Assembly: GCF_031456545.1 (NCBI RefSeq)
Contig: NZ_JAVDUV010000001.1
Location: forward strand, 2,418,001-2,482,000
From: Agromyces sp. 3263
GTDB taxonomy: Bacteria > Actinomycetota > Actinomycetes > Actinomycetales > Microbacteriaceae
Direction of reading: 5' to 3'
Length of the DNA: 64,000 nt
Below, piece by piece: positions 1 to 7,944 of the stretch (position 1 is the first letter of the stretch; each line of letters starts with the position of its first letter). The notes beneath the pieces were generated by a model. It was not told where the DNA came from. It did no database searches and was given only the letters and a program-made list of their open reading frames with translations. The translations under genes were made by a program, and so were the position numbers.

Positions 1-39
1 CGCGGGAATGGCGGCGACGGTTCCTGTGCTGGTCTCCAT
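1..39 (-). CDS. 5' end of an unidentified gene, divergent from the TetR regulator
   Basis: An ATG on the minus strand at 39 is preceded by a good ribosome binding site (AGGAG at 49-45, 5 nt spacing). It reads METSTGTVAAIPA before leaving the window. Too little is present to name a family. It faces away from the TetR gene at 137 and shares the palindromic promoter region with it, so it is probably the regulator's target, for example an exporter or oxidoreductase. That is inference from layout only. Confidence 0.6.
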   Translation of the reverse strand, partial: METSTGTVAAIPA

Positions 40-54
40 GGGAGCTCCTCTGGT

Positions 55-80
55 CAATTCCAACTGAACAGTTGTAATTG
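55..80. promoter_or_regulatory. 26-bp palindromic operator between divergent genes
   Basis: The sequence is CAATTcCAACTG-aa-CAGTTGtAATTG, a near-perfect 26-bp inverted repeat with one mismatched pair plus the 2-nt centre. It lies between the start of the leftward gene (39) and the TetR start (137), which is where a TetR-family dimer usually binds to repress both directions. A weaker related element lies at 103-116. Confidence 0.75.
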
Positions 81-102
81 AAGCACATCGGAAGGCTATC
101 CA

Positions 103-116
103 CAACTACCCGGTTG
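103..116. promoter_or_regulatory. Second, weaker operator-like half-site pair
   Basis: CAACTaccCGGTTG repeats the CAACT/GTTG arms of the 55-80 palindrome, and both are followed by an AATTG-like flank. It falls in the -35 region of the TAGACT -10 box at 125-130, so occupancy would block the regulator's own promoter. Confidence 0.5.
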
Positions 117-124
117 GAAATTGC

Positions 125-130
125 TAGACT
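125..130 (+). promoter_or_regulatory. -10 box (TAGACT) of leaderless tetR gene
   Basis: TAGACT ends 6 nt before the ATG at 137, and no Shine-Dalgarno is visible. This matches the leaderless pattern seen repeatedly in this window. Confidence 0.6.
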
Positions 131-136
131 GTCGCC

Positions 137-799
137 ATGGCCTGGGACACGGAACGCACGAAGCGACTGCTCCTCGACGCCGCGACCGCCGAGTTCAGTG
201 CCTACGGCCTCGCCGGCGCCCGCATCGATCGCATCGCCGCGACCGCCGGGGTCAACAAGGAGCGCATCTACCAGTACTTCGGCAAGAAGGACGAGCTGTT
301 CGCCCGAGTGCTCGCCGGCCGCCTCCGGGCCTCCATGGACGAGGTGCAGATGACGGGAACCGGCCCCGAGGCCGTCGGCGAGTATGCGGGCCGACTCTTC
401 GATCACCACCTCGCCGACGGCGTCATCCCGCGCCTCGTGTTCTGGGAGGGACTCGAACGGGGTGCTGCCACCGCCGCCGACCTCGACCGCGCGGCCTATC
501 ACGCCGAGAAGGTCGAGCTGTTCCGGCGGCTCCTCCCGGGCGTCGGCGCCGAGGCCGCGGGCCAGCTCCTCCTGACGATCGTCTCCCTCGTGAACGCGTG
601 GCCCGTGCTCGGCCACCTCGACACCTTCCTCGTGGGCGACGGGCCCGACGCCGCCGACCGGCGCCGCGCCGTCGTCGTCGCGACCGCCACGGTGCTCGCT
701 CGCGACGCGCTCGCACGTGCCGGAGCGACCGGGGACACGACGGTCGACGCGGCATCCGACCGGGCGCTCGACGCGGCATCCGACACCGCCCGCTCCTGA
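137..799 (+). CDS. TetR/AcrR family transcriptional regulator
   Basis: This is a 220-residue one-component repressor. The N-terminal helix-turn-helix (about residues 8-50) has the family signature of an Ala-Gly-rich recognition helix followed by YQYFGKKDELF. The C-terminal ligand-binding part is not close to any family I can name. The ATG at 137 is chosen because a TAGACT -10 box sits 6 nt upstream, suggesting a leaderless mRNA. The gene is divergent from a gene starting at 39 and a 26-bp palindrome separates them, so it probably represses itself and that neighbour. The C-terminus carries a small internal duplication (DAASD twice), due to a repeated GCGGCATCCGAC stretch. The inducer is unknown. 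Confidence 0.9.
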   Translation: MAWDTERTKRLLLDAATAEFSAYGLAGARIDRIAATAGVNKERIYQYFGKKDELFARVLAGRLRASMDEVQMTGTGPEAVGEYAGRLFDHHLADGVIPRLVFWEGLERGAATAADLDRAAYHAEKVELFRRLLPGVGAEAAGQLLLTIVSLVNAWPVLGHLDTFLVGDGPDAADRRRAVVVATATVLARDALARAGATGDTTVDAASDRALDAASDTARS

Positions 800-811
800 C
801 CCGGGCAGAAC

Positions 812-829
812 ATCAGGGATACCCCTGAT
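812..829. promoter_or_regulatory. Palindrome over the -35 region of the LGFP gene promoter
   Basis: ATCAGGGatACCCCTGAT is an 18-bp imperfect inverted repeat. It ends about 21 bp before the TAACGT -10 box at 851-856, so it covers the -35 region. It could be an operator or an activator site. It lacks the GC stem and T-run of a terminator for the preceding tetR gene. Confidence 0.4.
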
Positions 830-850
830 CCTCTGCGCGTTCGCCGCTCG

Positions 851-856
851 TAACGT
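851..856 (+). promoter_or_regulatory. -10 box (TAACGT) upstream of the LGFP gene
   Basis: TAACGT fits the TAnnnT pattern. If it is used, the transcript begins near 863 and carries about 160 nt of untranslated leader before the ATG at 1026. Confidence 0.45.
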
Positions 857-862
857 GGAACC

Positions 863-1025
863 CGATCGCCGGGCCGCGAACCGCAGGGGGAACTGTCAAT
901 CGCGGCCGGTCGATCGGACAGCCGGCCTGCACCTCGTCGCGTACGGGTGCCGGCCGGCTTCCCCTGTCTCCCGGTTCGGCCGGGACGAAGCCCGGCACGG
1001 TCCGGCGACGACGAGCGGAGCACCC
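863..1025 (+). ncRNA. Structured 5' leader of the LGFP gene, candidate cis-regulatory RNA
   Basis: Three helices can be drawn by eye. An outer stem pairs CAGGGGGAA (884-892) with TTCCCCTG (959-966). Inside it, a 14-bp stem with one mismatch pairs 920-933 with 946-959 around a 12-nt loop; the two stems meet at 959. A third stem, CCCGG/CCGGG, lies at 70-74 and 80-84 of the 900s block (970-984). Such structure ahead of a cell-wall gene is typical of a riboswitch or attenuator. No known class is matched with confidence. Confidence 0.35.
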
Positions 1026-1784
1026 ATGCACGAGCCCAATGACCGGATGACACCGCACCGGGACATCGGGCAGGCGCGCCAGGCGCAGGCCGGCCTCCTG
1101 CCGAAGCGGCTCGATCGCGCGGTGAGCTGGTCGGACTTCCGCACCGCCGTGCGCTACGACCCGGCGAATCGGATGCTGCTCGCCGTTCCCGCGATCAGTG
1201 CCAAGCGCGCCGAGCACCCCTGGCTGGGTGAGGCGGTGACGGTGCACACGCGCATGGGCGACGCCGAGGTGTATCGCCGGGAGTACGAGCACGGTGCCGT
1301 CTACTGGTCGGAGCGCACGGGAGCGCACGAGGTGCACGGCGAGATCGCGGCGCGCTGGCGCGCGGTGGGTGCCGAGCGGTCCTTCCTCGGACTGCCCACG
1401 ACCGACGTGCAGCGGCTGCTGATCGACACGGATGCCGCAGCCGACGACGCACCCCACGCCGGCGGATCGGGCGGGTTCGCGCACTTCCGGGGCGGTTCGG
1501 TGTACTGGACCCCCCGCCACGGCGCGGCCATCGTGCACGGCATGGTCCGCGACATCTGGGCGCTGCTCGGCTGGGAGCGTTCGCCGCTCGGCGTGCCGGT
1601 GGCCGACGTCGTCGACGACCGGGCCACGGGTGCGATGAGCGGATGCTTCGAGCACGGCTCGATCACCTGGTCGGCGGCGCGCGGGCCCGAGGTCGCGCTC
1701 GATGCCGGCTGCGCGACCGGCGAGCCCGGCGTCGACCACGAGTCGCTCGACCGGCTGCATTCGGGCTTCGCCCCTCGAGCCTGA
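1026..1784 (+). CDS. LGFP-repeat protein (cell-wall-type repeats)
   Basis: The protein has 252 residues with at least three LGFP-type repeats. The clearest carry the cores RSFLGLPTTD and RSPLGVPVADV, each preceded by an aromatic/Gly strand (GAVYWSERTG, GGSVYWTPRHG). LGFP repeats are known from actinobacterial proteins that bind or anchor to the cell wall. The ATG at 1026 is chosen over longer in-frame starts, because those overlap tetR and encode low-complexity sequence; GCGGAG at 1015-1020 is a weak ribosome site. No signal peptide or membrane segment is visible, which is odd for a wall-binding protein. The gene has a long structured leader. It ends convergently 28 bp from the GH35 gene. Confidence 0.8.
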   Translation: MHEPNDRMTPHRDIGQARQAQAGLLPKRLDRAVSWSDFRTAVRYDPANRMLLAVPAISAKRAEHPWLGEAVTVHTRMGDAEVYRREYEHGAVYWSERTGAHEVHGEIAARWRAVGAERSFLGLPTTDVQRLLIDTDAAADDAPHAGGSGGFAHFRGGSVYWTPRHGAAIVHGMVRDIWALLGWERSPLGVPVADVVDDRATGAMSGCFEHGSITWSAARGPEVALDAGCATGEPGVDHESLDRLHSGFAPRA

Positions 1785-1792
1785 TCGCGCCC

Positions 1793-1814
1793 GAGCCGCG
1801 GCGATCGCCGGCTC
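1793..1814. terminator. Bidirectional terminator-like hairpin
   Basis: GAGCCG and CGGCTC arms surround a self-complementary GCGATCGC core, exactly between the convergent ends of the LGFP gene (1784) and the GH35 gene (1813). There is no T-run, as is usual at this GC content. Confidence 0.5.
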
Positions 1815-4200
1815 AGCCCTCCGTCTCGCGCCAGGCCGGCGAACTCGTGAGCCGCACGCCGTCGAGGGCGAGGAGCGGGCCGTCGACGGAACGGCGGCGG
1901 ACCTCGGCATCGGCGGGGAGGCGCACGGCCGCCTCGGGATGCAGCGGCAGGATGCGCAGCGTGATGCGCGAGCCGCCGGCGGCCTTCGGGCCGAGGGCGT
2001 CGAGGCCGATGAGCCAGGGCGTGCCGTCCCAGAACCGGTCGAGCGCCACGCGCCCGTCCACCTCGAGCACCGCCACGTCGCCGGCCCAGTCCACCACGAG
2101 CACGCGCCGGCCGGGTGCGCCCTCGGGGAGGGTGATCGTCCAGGTCGACGCGTGGCGCGCGATGGCCGCGGCATCTGGTGCGGCGGCGCGGTGCTCGCGC
2201 TTCCCGTAGCTCGCCGGCGGTGTCGTTCCCGTGGCCAGGGGCTCCGTCGAGAGGGCGACGTCGACGCCAGGCGCCGCCCCCGCCTCGTCGGCGTCGAAGT
2301 CGACCGGCACGAACCCGGCCGTCTCCGCGTCGAACTCGAGCACGGTCGGCCGCTCGGGCGAGCGCGCGACCAGCCTGCCGGCGGCGTCGACGTGCACGGG
2401 TGCGGCCGACCGCAGCAGGCGACGACCCCGTGTGGTGTCGAGCACCCAGAGCTCCGACGCGGATGCCGCGGGCAGCACGAGCACGCGGAGCCGCGCTTCG
2501 CCCCGCGAGACCGTGACGATCCGCGGCTCGGCGGCGTCGACCACGAAGACCCCGGCCGCCGCCTCCCTTGTCGCGCCCGCGGCATCCGTCACCGTCGTGG
2601 TCGCCTCGTCGACCGCGAGCTCCACGGGGATGCCGGCCTCGGCCACCGCGACGAGCATTGCACCATGGTCGCCGTCGCCGTCGGCCTCGAGCACCGTGAG
2701 TGGCGACGCCGTGAGCCAGCGCAGCCGCACGCCGCCCACTTCGAGGTTCACGGGCCAGTGCGCGATCGTGCCCGGCGGCACGTCGACCGGCAGGTGGGGG
2801 AATTCGACGCGCTCGTGGTCGAGGCCGACCGAGAACCGCGCCCCGCGGTAGGGCTCGAGCGGCACGTGCGGCTGCTGCCAGGTGAGGAACACCCAGGCGC
2901 TCGTGCCGTCGGACCGGATCGCCCAGCGCAGGGTCTCGCCGTCGTCGACGCCGGTCGGCAGCATGTCGGGCAGGGTGGACGGCAGGTCTGCCAGCCGCTC
3001 GCCGAAGGCGGCGAGGAACGCGTGCTGGCGCCGCAGCTCCGCATGGCTCGGCGCCAGCACGCCCGCGGCGCCGATCGGCGCGTGGAAGTCGTAGTCGAAC
3101 TCGGGCAGGTCGTTGGGGTAGCCGGTGGCCTGCGACTCCTGCAGCGCGGGGCGCGGGTTCACGCCCCCGCCGTACATGTAATAGCCCTGCCAGCCCGAGC
3201 CGTTGCCGATCTTGTCGTGCGCGACCGCGGCGATATCGAGCGCGCCGAGCAGCGGGCGGCGGTGGTAGGCGGTCGCCATGCCCCCGCCGAGCTCGCACGT
3301 CGCGGCGGGGAAGTCGGGGGAGGGCAGGCGTGTCGTCGGCCCGTCGCCGCGGCCGCCGATGCCGGGGTGCTCACGCAGGTCGGCGCCGATCCCCGGGTCG
3401 TCCCAGGTGTGCGAGAAGAAGAAGTGCTCGCGGAAGGTCGTGTCCCACGGCTGGTCGGCATCGACCCAGAAGCCGTCGCCGTAGCCGCCGTAGAGCGGGA
3501 GCACCTCGCCGGCGGGGAGCTCTGCGCCGCCCCAGGCGGTGGCCGTCCAGATCGGCGCCACGAGACCGTGGCGACGCGCGATCGCCTTGAGGGTCACGAG
3601 GTGGCCGGGCTGGTCGTAGAGCTCGTTCTCGAGCTGGATGCCCACGACGTTGCCGTCCGGTCCGCAGCGCGATGCGAGCTCGGCGCCGAGCGCGGAGAAC
3701 CACTCGTCGACAAGGGCGAGGTAGGCGGGGTCGTCGGTGCGGTGGCGCACCGGCGCGCCCTGCACCCAATCGGGGAAGCCGCCGTTGCGCGCCTCGCCGT
3801 GCGCCCACGGGCCGAGCCTCAGCACCACGTCGAGCCCGACGTGAGCGCAGGCGTCGACGAAGGCGCCCACGTCGAGCGCGCCCGAGAAGTCACGCAGCCC
3901 GCGCTCGGGTTCGTGGTGGTTCCAGAACACGTAGGTGGCGACGACCGTGATGCCCCCCGAGCGCATGAGCCGCAGCCGTTCCTCCCACTCGTCGCGGGGC
4001 ACGCGGCTGTAGTGCAGTTCGCCCGACACGGGGATCGCCGGACGGCCGCCGATCTCGACGTACCGGTTCGTGAGGGCGATGCGGTCGTGGTGGTCGACGG
4101 TGTTGCTCATCGCCGGCCGCCGGAGCGGGCGGTCGTGGGGCCGGTGGGTCACCGTGAGCGGCGTCGTCGTCGCGGCGGCGGGCGGCGGGGCGGTGGTCAC
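1813..4200 (-). CDS. Glycoside hydrolase family 35 beta-galactosidase-type enzyme
   Basis: This is a 795-residue retaining glycosidase, predicted to release terminal beta-galactose (or a related sugar) from oligosaccharides. The GH35 fold signature VSGELHYSRVPRDEW is at residues 58-72 and the substrate-pocket motif WNHHEPERG at 93-101. The acid/base Glu lies in LENEL (Glu193 by analogy with the ENEY motif). The likely nucleophile is Glu302 in TCELGGG, where classical members have a TE[FW] motif. No signal peptide is evident, so it is probably cytoplasmic and would need imported substrate. The GTG at 4200 is supported by AGGAG 9 nt upstream; an internal ATG (residue 31) has no such site. It stands alone and is divergent from the helicase gene. 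Confidence 0.88.
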   Translation of the reverse strand: MTTAPPPAAATTTPLTVTHRPHDRPLRRPAMSNTVDHHDRIALTNRYVEIGGRPAIPVSGELHYSRVPRDEWEERLRLMRSGGITVVATYVFWNHHEPERGLRDFSGALDVGAFVDACAHVGLDVVLRLGPWAHGEARNGGFPDWVQGAPVRHRTDDPAYLALVDEWFSALGAELASRCGPDGNVVGIQLENELYDQPGHLVTLKAIARRHGLVAPIWTATAWGGAELPAGEVLPLYGGYGDGFWVDADQPWDTTFREHFFFSHTWDDPGIGADLREHPGIGGRGDGPTTRLPSPDFPAATCELGGGMATAYHRRPLLGALDIAAVAHDKIGNGSGWQGYYMYGGGVNPRPALQESQATGYPNDLPEFDYDFHAPIGAAGVLAPSHAELRRQHAFLAAFGERLADLPSTLPDMLPTGVDDGETLRWAIRSDGTSAWVFLTWQQPHVPLEPYRGARFSVGLDHERVEFPHLPVDVPPGTIAHWPVNLEVGGVRLRWLTASPLTVLEADGDGDHGAMLVAVAEAGIPVELAVDEATTTVTDAAGATREAAAGVFVVDAAEPRIVTVSRGEARLRVLVLPAASASELWVLDTTRGRRLLRSAAPVHVDAAGRLVARSPERPTVLEFDAETAGFVPVDFDADEAGAAPGVDVALSTEPLATGTTPPASYGKREHRAAAPDAAAIARHASTWTITLPEGAPGRRVLVVDWAGDVAVLEVDGRVALDRFWDGTPWLIGLDALGPKAAGGSRITLRILPLHPEAAVRLPADAEVRRRSVDGPLLALDGVRLTSSPAWRETEG

Positions 4201-4281
4201 GACGGGCTGCTCCTTCGACTGTGTGCGCTCCCAGTTGTATCACGGCCCGGTCGTGACGCCGCGCGTGACAGACTCGGACGG

Positions 4282-6819
4282 GTGACCCAGCCCCTGCTCG
4301 ACCGCGTTCCGCGCCCCTACGACGCCGACGCCATGTACGACGCCTTCGTCGAGTGGGCCGACGACCGGGGCTTCGCGCTCTACCCCGCGCAGGACGAGGC
4401 GATCATCGAGATCGTCTCGGGCGCGAACGTCGTGCTCTCCACCCCGACGGGCACCGGCAAGTCGCTCGTCGCCGTGGCCGCGCACGCGGCATCCGTCGCC
4501 CGTGGCGGTCGCAGCTACTACACGGCGCCGATCAAGGCGCTCGTGAGCGAGAAGTTCTTCCAGCTCGCCGAGATCTTCGGGGCCGCGAACGTCGGCATGG
4601 TCACCGGCGACAGCTCGGTGAACCCCGACGCGCCCATCATCTGCTGCACGGCCGAGATCCTCGCCAACCTCGCCCTCAGGCATGGGGCGGATGCCGCGGT
4701 CGACCAGGTCGTGATGGACGAGTTCCACTACTACGGCGATCCCGACCGCGGCTGGGCGTGGCAGGTGCCGCTCATCACGCTCGCCCGCGCGCAGTTCATC
4801 CTCATGTCGGCGACGCTCGGCGACGTGACGGCGATCGCCGACGACCTCACCCGCCGCACCGGGCGCGAGACCGCGCGGGTCACCGGCGTCGACCGGCCCG
4901 TGCCGTTGCACTTCTCCTACGCGAAGACGCCGGTGCAGGAGACCGTGGAGGAGCTGCTCGAGACCCGACAGGCGCCCGTCTACATCGTGCACTTCTCCCA
5001 GGCCGCCGCGATGGAGCGGGCGCAGGCGCTCTCGTCGATCAGGGTGGTGTCGCGCGAGCAGCGCGACGAGATCGCCGACGCGATCGGCGGGTTCCGGTTC
5101 AACACCGGATTCGGCAAGATCCTGTCCCGGCTCGTGCGGGCGGGCATCGGCGTGCACCACGCCGGCATGCTGCCGCGCTACCGGCGGCTCGTCGAGACGC
5201 TCGCACAGCGCGGGCTGCTCCGCGTCATCTGCGGCACCGACACACTCGGTGTCGGCATCAACGTGCCCATCCGCACGGTGCTCATCACCGCGCTGTCGAA
5301 GTTCGACGGCCAGAAGATGCGACAGCTCTCGGCCCGCGAGTTCCACCAGATCGCCGGCCGCGCCGGCCGCGCGGGCTACGACACGGCGGGCACCGTCGTG
5401 GTGCTCGCTCCCGAGCACGAGATCGAGAACGAGGCCGCCGTGCGCAAGGCCGGCGACGACCCGAAGAAGATCAAGAAGATCGTGCGCAAGAAGGCCCCGG
5501 CCGGGCAGATCACGTGGGGTGAGGGGTCGTTCGAGCGCCTCGTCGCGGCGGAGCCGGAGCCGCTCACGCCGCAGCTGAAGCTCACGGCGGCGATGCTGAT
5601 CAACGTGATCGGCCGCGGCGGCGACGTGGCTCGCGGCATCCGCTCGCTCTGCTTCGACAACCACGAGCCGCGGGCGCGGCGATTCGAGCTCGCCCGCCGC
5701 GCTCTCGACATCCTCCGCACGCTGCGCGATGCGGGCGTGGTCGACCTCCTCCGGGCGTCGGCGCCGGGGCGGCTCGCCGACCTGCGCCTCACCGTCGACC
5801 TGCAGCCGAACTTCGCGCTCAACCAGCCGCTCTCGCCGTTCGCACTCGCCGCCATCGAGCTGCTCGATCCCGACGGCGCGCCGGGCACGGGCGTCGGCAC
5901 CGGTCACTACGCGCTCGACGTCGTGAGCGTCATCGAGTCGACGCTCGACGACCCGCGACCGATCCTCGCCCAGCAGCAGTACAAGGCCCGCGGCGAAGCG
6001 GTCGGCGCGATGAAGCAGGAGGGCATCGAGTACGAGCAGCGCATGGAGCTGCTCGAGGAGGTCACCTGGCCGAAACCGCTCGACGAGCTGCTCGCCCAGG
6101 CGTTCGAGACGTTCGCATCGAGCCAGCCCTGGGTGCGCGACTTCGAGCTCAGCCCGAAGGCGGTCGTGCGCGACATGTTCGAACGCAGCATGTCGTTCGG
6201 CGAGTACGTGTCGTTCTACCAGCTCGCGCGCAGCGAGGGGCTCGTGCTGCGCTACCTCTCCGACGCGTTCCGGGCGATCCGCCAGACGGTGCCCACCGAG
6301 GCGAAGGACGAGGAGCTCCTCGACATCATCGAGTGGCTGGGCGAGCTCGTGCGCCAGGTCGATTCGAGCCTCGTCGACGAGTGGAACGAGCTCGTCGATC
6401 CCACCTCGCACCTGCCCGAGGACGACGTGCCGGTCGTGCCGCCCGCACCGCCCTCGGTGGTGACGAACCGCCGCGCGTTCACGGTGCTCGTGCGCAACGA
6501 GCTGTTCCGCCGTGTGCAGCTCGCGGCGCTCGACCACGACGACGAGCTGCAGCTGCTCGACCCCGGTGAGCTCTGGCCCGACGCGCTGAACCGCTACTAC
6601 GCCGAGCACGACGAGATCCTGACGGGCGCGCCGGCCCGGTCGCCCCGACTGGTCGCCATCGACGAGACGGATGCCGCGAGCGGCATCTGGCGGGTCGAGC
6701 AGACGATCGACGACCCGGCCGGCGACCACGACTGGCGCATCCGCGGCGAGGTCGACCTCGAGGCGTCGGCCGAGGCGGGAGCCGCGGTGGTGCACGTCAC
6801 CGAGGTCGTGCGGCTCTAG
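4282..6819 (+). CDS. DEAD/DEAH-box helicase with C-terminal DUF3516 domain (Ski2/Mtr4-like)
   Basis: The protein has 845 residues. It is an ATP-dependent RNA/DNA helicase of the superfamily 2 Ski2-like group common in Actinobacteria. Motif I TPTGTGKS is at residues 54-61, motif II DEFH at 146-149, motif III SAT at 176-178, and a motif VI segment QIAGRAGRAG lies in the second RecA domain. The C-terminal 400 or so residues match the DUF3516 style, including the LGELVRQVDSSLVDEW region. The GTG at 4282 is preferred because the protein then starts just ahead of the helicase core, and a TAGACT-like box (CAGACT, 4269-4274) sits 7 nt upstream, suggesting a leaderless mRNA. The physiological substrate is unknown. 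Confidence 0.9.
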   Translation: MTQPLLDRVPRPYDADAMYDAFVEWADDRGFALYPAQDEAIIEIVSGANVVLSTPTGTGKSLVAVAAHAASVARGGRSYYTAPIKALVSEKFFQLAEIFGAANVGMVTGDSSVNPDAPIICCTAEILANLALRHGADAAVDQVVMDEFHYYGDPDRGWAWQVPLITLARAQFILMSATLGDVTAIADDLTRRTGRETARVTGVDRPVPLHFSYAKTPVQETVEELLETRQAPVYIVHFSQAAAMERAQALSSIRVVSREQRDEIADAIGGFRFNTGFGKILSRLVRAGIGVHHAGMLPRYRRLVETLAQRGLLRVICGTDTLGVGINVPIRTVLITALSKFDGQKMRQLSAREFHQIAGRAGRAGYDTAGTVVVLAPEHEIENEAAVRKAGDDPKKIKKIVRKKAPAGQITWGEGSFERLVAAEPEPLTPQLKLTAAMLINVIGRGGDVARGIRSLCFDNHEPRARRFELARRALDILRTLRDAGVVDLLRASAPGRLADLRLTVDLQPNFALNQPLSPFALAAIELLDPDGAPGTGVGTGHYALDVVSVIESTLDDPRPILAQQQYKARGEAVGAMKQEGIEYEQRMELLEEVTWPKPLDELLAQAFETFASSQPWVRDFELSPKAVVRDMFERSMSFGEYVSFYQLARSEGLVLRYLSDAFRAIRQTVPTEAKDEELLDIIEWLGELVRQVDSSLVDEWNELVDPTSHLPEDDVPVVPPAPPSVVTNRRAFTVLVRNELFRRVQLAALDHDDELQLLDPGELWPDALNRYYAEHDEILTGAPARSPRLVAIDETDAASGIWRVEQTIDDPAGDHDWRIRGEVDLEASAEAGAAVVHVTEVVRL

Positions 6820-6839
6820 CCCGCTCGCTGCGAGCCTGC

Positions 6840-6860
6840 GCGCGCCCGGCGTGGGCGCGC
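6840..6860. terminator. GC-stem terminator hairpin between convergent genes
   Basis: A perfect 8-bp stem GCGCGCCC/GGGCGCGC with a 5-nt loop lies 20 nt after the helicase stop and 30 nt after the EamA transporter stop on the other strand. It probably serves both. Confidence 0.6.
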
Positions 6861-6889
6861 CGGCATGCCCCGCCCCGGACGCCCCGGTA

Positions 6890-7840
6890 TCACGCCAGCG
6901 CGAGCATCCCGGCGGCCACGAGCGCGAGCACCAGCCCGATCCACTGCACCGGGGCGATGCGCTCCTTCAACACGATCGCGGCCAGCAGGATGGTGCCCGC
7001 CGGATACATGGCGCCGAGCACGGCCGCGACCGAGAGGTCTCCGGCACGGATGCCGATGAGCAGCAGGCCGTTCGCCGTCACGTCGACGGCGCCGCAGAGG
7101 ACCGCGAGGCGCACGCCCGCCGCGGTGGCGGAACGGGTCGGGGCGACGACCGTGCCCACGGCGGCGGGCCGCGGCATCCGCTGGTCCACCACATCGTCGG
7201 GGGATGCCGCCGGCCCTGCGGTCCCGCCCCGTCGGCGGCGCGCGGTCACGACGGCCAGCACGCCGAACGCGGCGAACATGATGGTCGCCGTCACGGCACG
7301 GTTGAGGAGCAGCGGCACGACGCCGCTCTGCTCGGAGGTCTGGTCGATCGTCACGAAGAATGCGCCGATCGCGATGCCCGAGCCGATCGCCATGAGGATG
7401 CCGCGGAGGCTCGGACGCACGGCGCCGCGTTCGGGAACGAATCCCACGAGCACGACCGCGACGAGGGCCAGCCCGAGCGCCCAATAGCCGAGCGCCGCGA
7501 ACCGCTCCCCACCGATGACGAGGCCCCACACCATCGGGACTACGGCGGACACCACGGCGGTGAGCGGGGACAGGATGCTCATCGGCCCGATCGCGAGGCT
7601 GGCGTACAGCAGCGAGATGGCCACCGCGCCGGTGACGCCGGACACCACGCCCCAGAACACGTCGTGGCCGGTCCAGTCGCCGCCGAGGAACGGCGCGGCG
7701 GCGGCGAGGAGCACGAACCCGGTGAGCGCGGCGACCGCCGTGGCGAGCACGGAACTCACGCGCTTGGCGGCCAGCCCACCCAGGAAGTCGGCCGCGCCGA
7801 AGACGAAGGCCCCGAGGAGCGAGAAGACGGCGGTGACCAT
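6890..7840 (-). CDS. EamA/DMT-superfamily transporter
   Basis: This is a 316-residue integral membrane protein of the drug/metabolite transporter superfamily, with about ten hydrophobic helices arranged as two EamA repeats. The second repeat ends with the family-typical stretch AAIVLKERIAPVQWIGLVL. Between the repeats is an unusually long, charged, Pro/Ala-rich linker (about residues 205-235). Members export metabolites or small drugs, and the substrate cannot be predicted. The start MVTAVFSLLG opens directly into helix 1. The gene is divergent from the copper-cluster gene at 7945. A second EamA gene in the window (46681) is only distantly similar. Confidence 0.88.
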   Translation of the reverse strand: MVTAVFSLLGAFVFGAADFLGGLAAKRVSSVLATAVAALTGFVLLAAAAPFLGGDWTGHDVFWGVVSGVTGAVAISLLYASLAIGPMSILSPLTAVVSAVVPMVWGLVIGGERFAALGYWALGLALVAVVLVGFVPERGAVRPSLRGILMAIGSGIAIGAFFVTIDQTSEQSGVVPLLLNRAVTATIMFAAFGVLAVVTARRRRGGTAGPAASPDDVVDQRMPRPAAVGTVVAPTRSATAAGVRLAVLCGAVDVTANGLLLIGIRAGDLSVAAVLGAMYPAGTILLAAIVLKERIAPVQWIGLVLALVAAGMLALA

Positions 7841-7932
7841 GGTCGTCCCAGCGTATCCGCGCCGCCCGGTGGTGGTGCCGGCCCCACTCGCGTTCGGGGG
7901 CCAGCCCCCAGGGCGGGCTGCCGCGCGACGTT

Positions 7933-7938
7933 TAGGCT
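7933..7938 (+). promoter_or_regulatory. -10 box (TAGGCT), leaderless promoter of the copper cluster
   Basis: TAGGCT ends 6 nt before the GTG at 7945 and there is no ribosome site. The same hexamer recurs at several other starts in the window. Confidence 0.65.
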
Positions 7939-7944
7939 GGACGG

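Noticed and set aside
863..1025. c-di-AMP (ydaO) riboswitch
   Set aside because: The position and gene class fit, but the conserved junction segments expected of that class are not seen, so only an unclassified structured leader is reported.
1301..3298. Long Arg/Ala-rich minus-strand frame overlapping the GH35 gene
   Set aside because: It is out of frame with the GH35 protein, which has intact catalytic motifs; no family pattern appears in the alternative frame.
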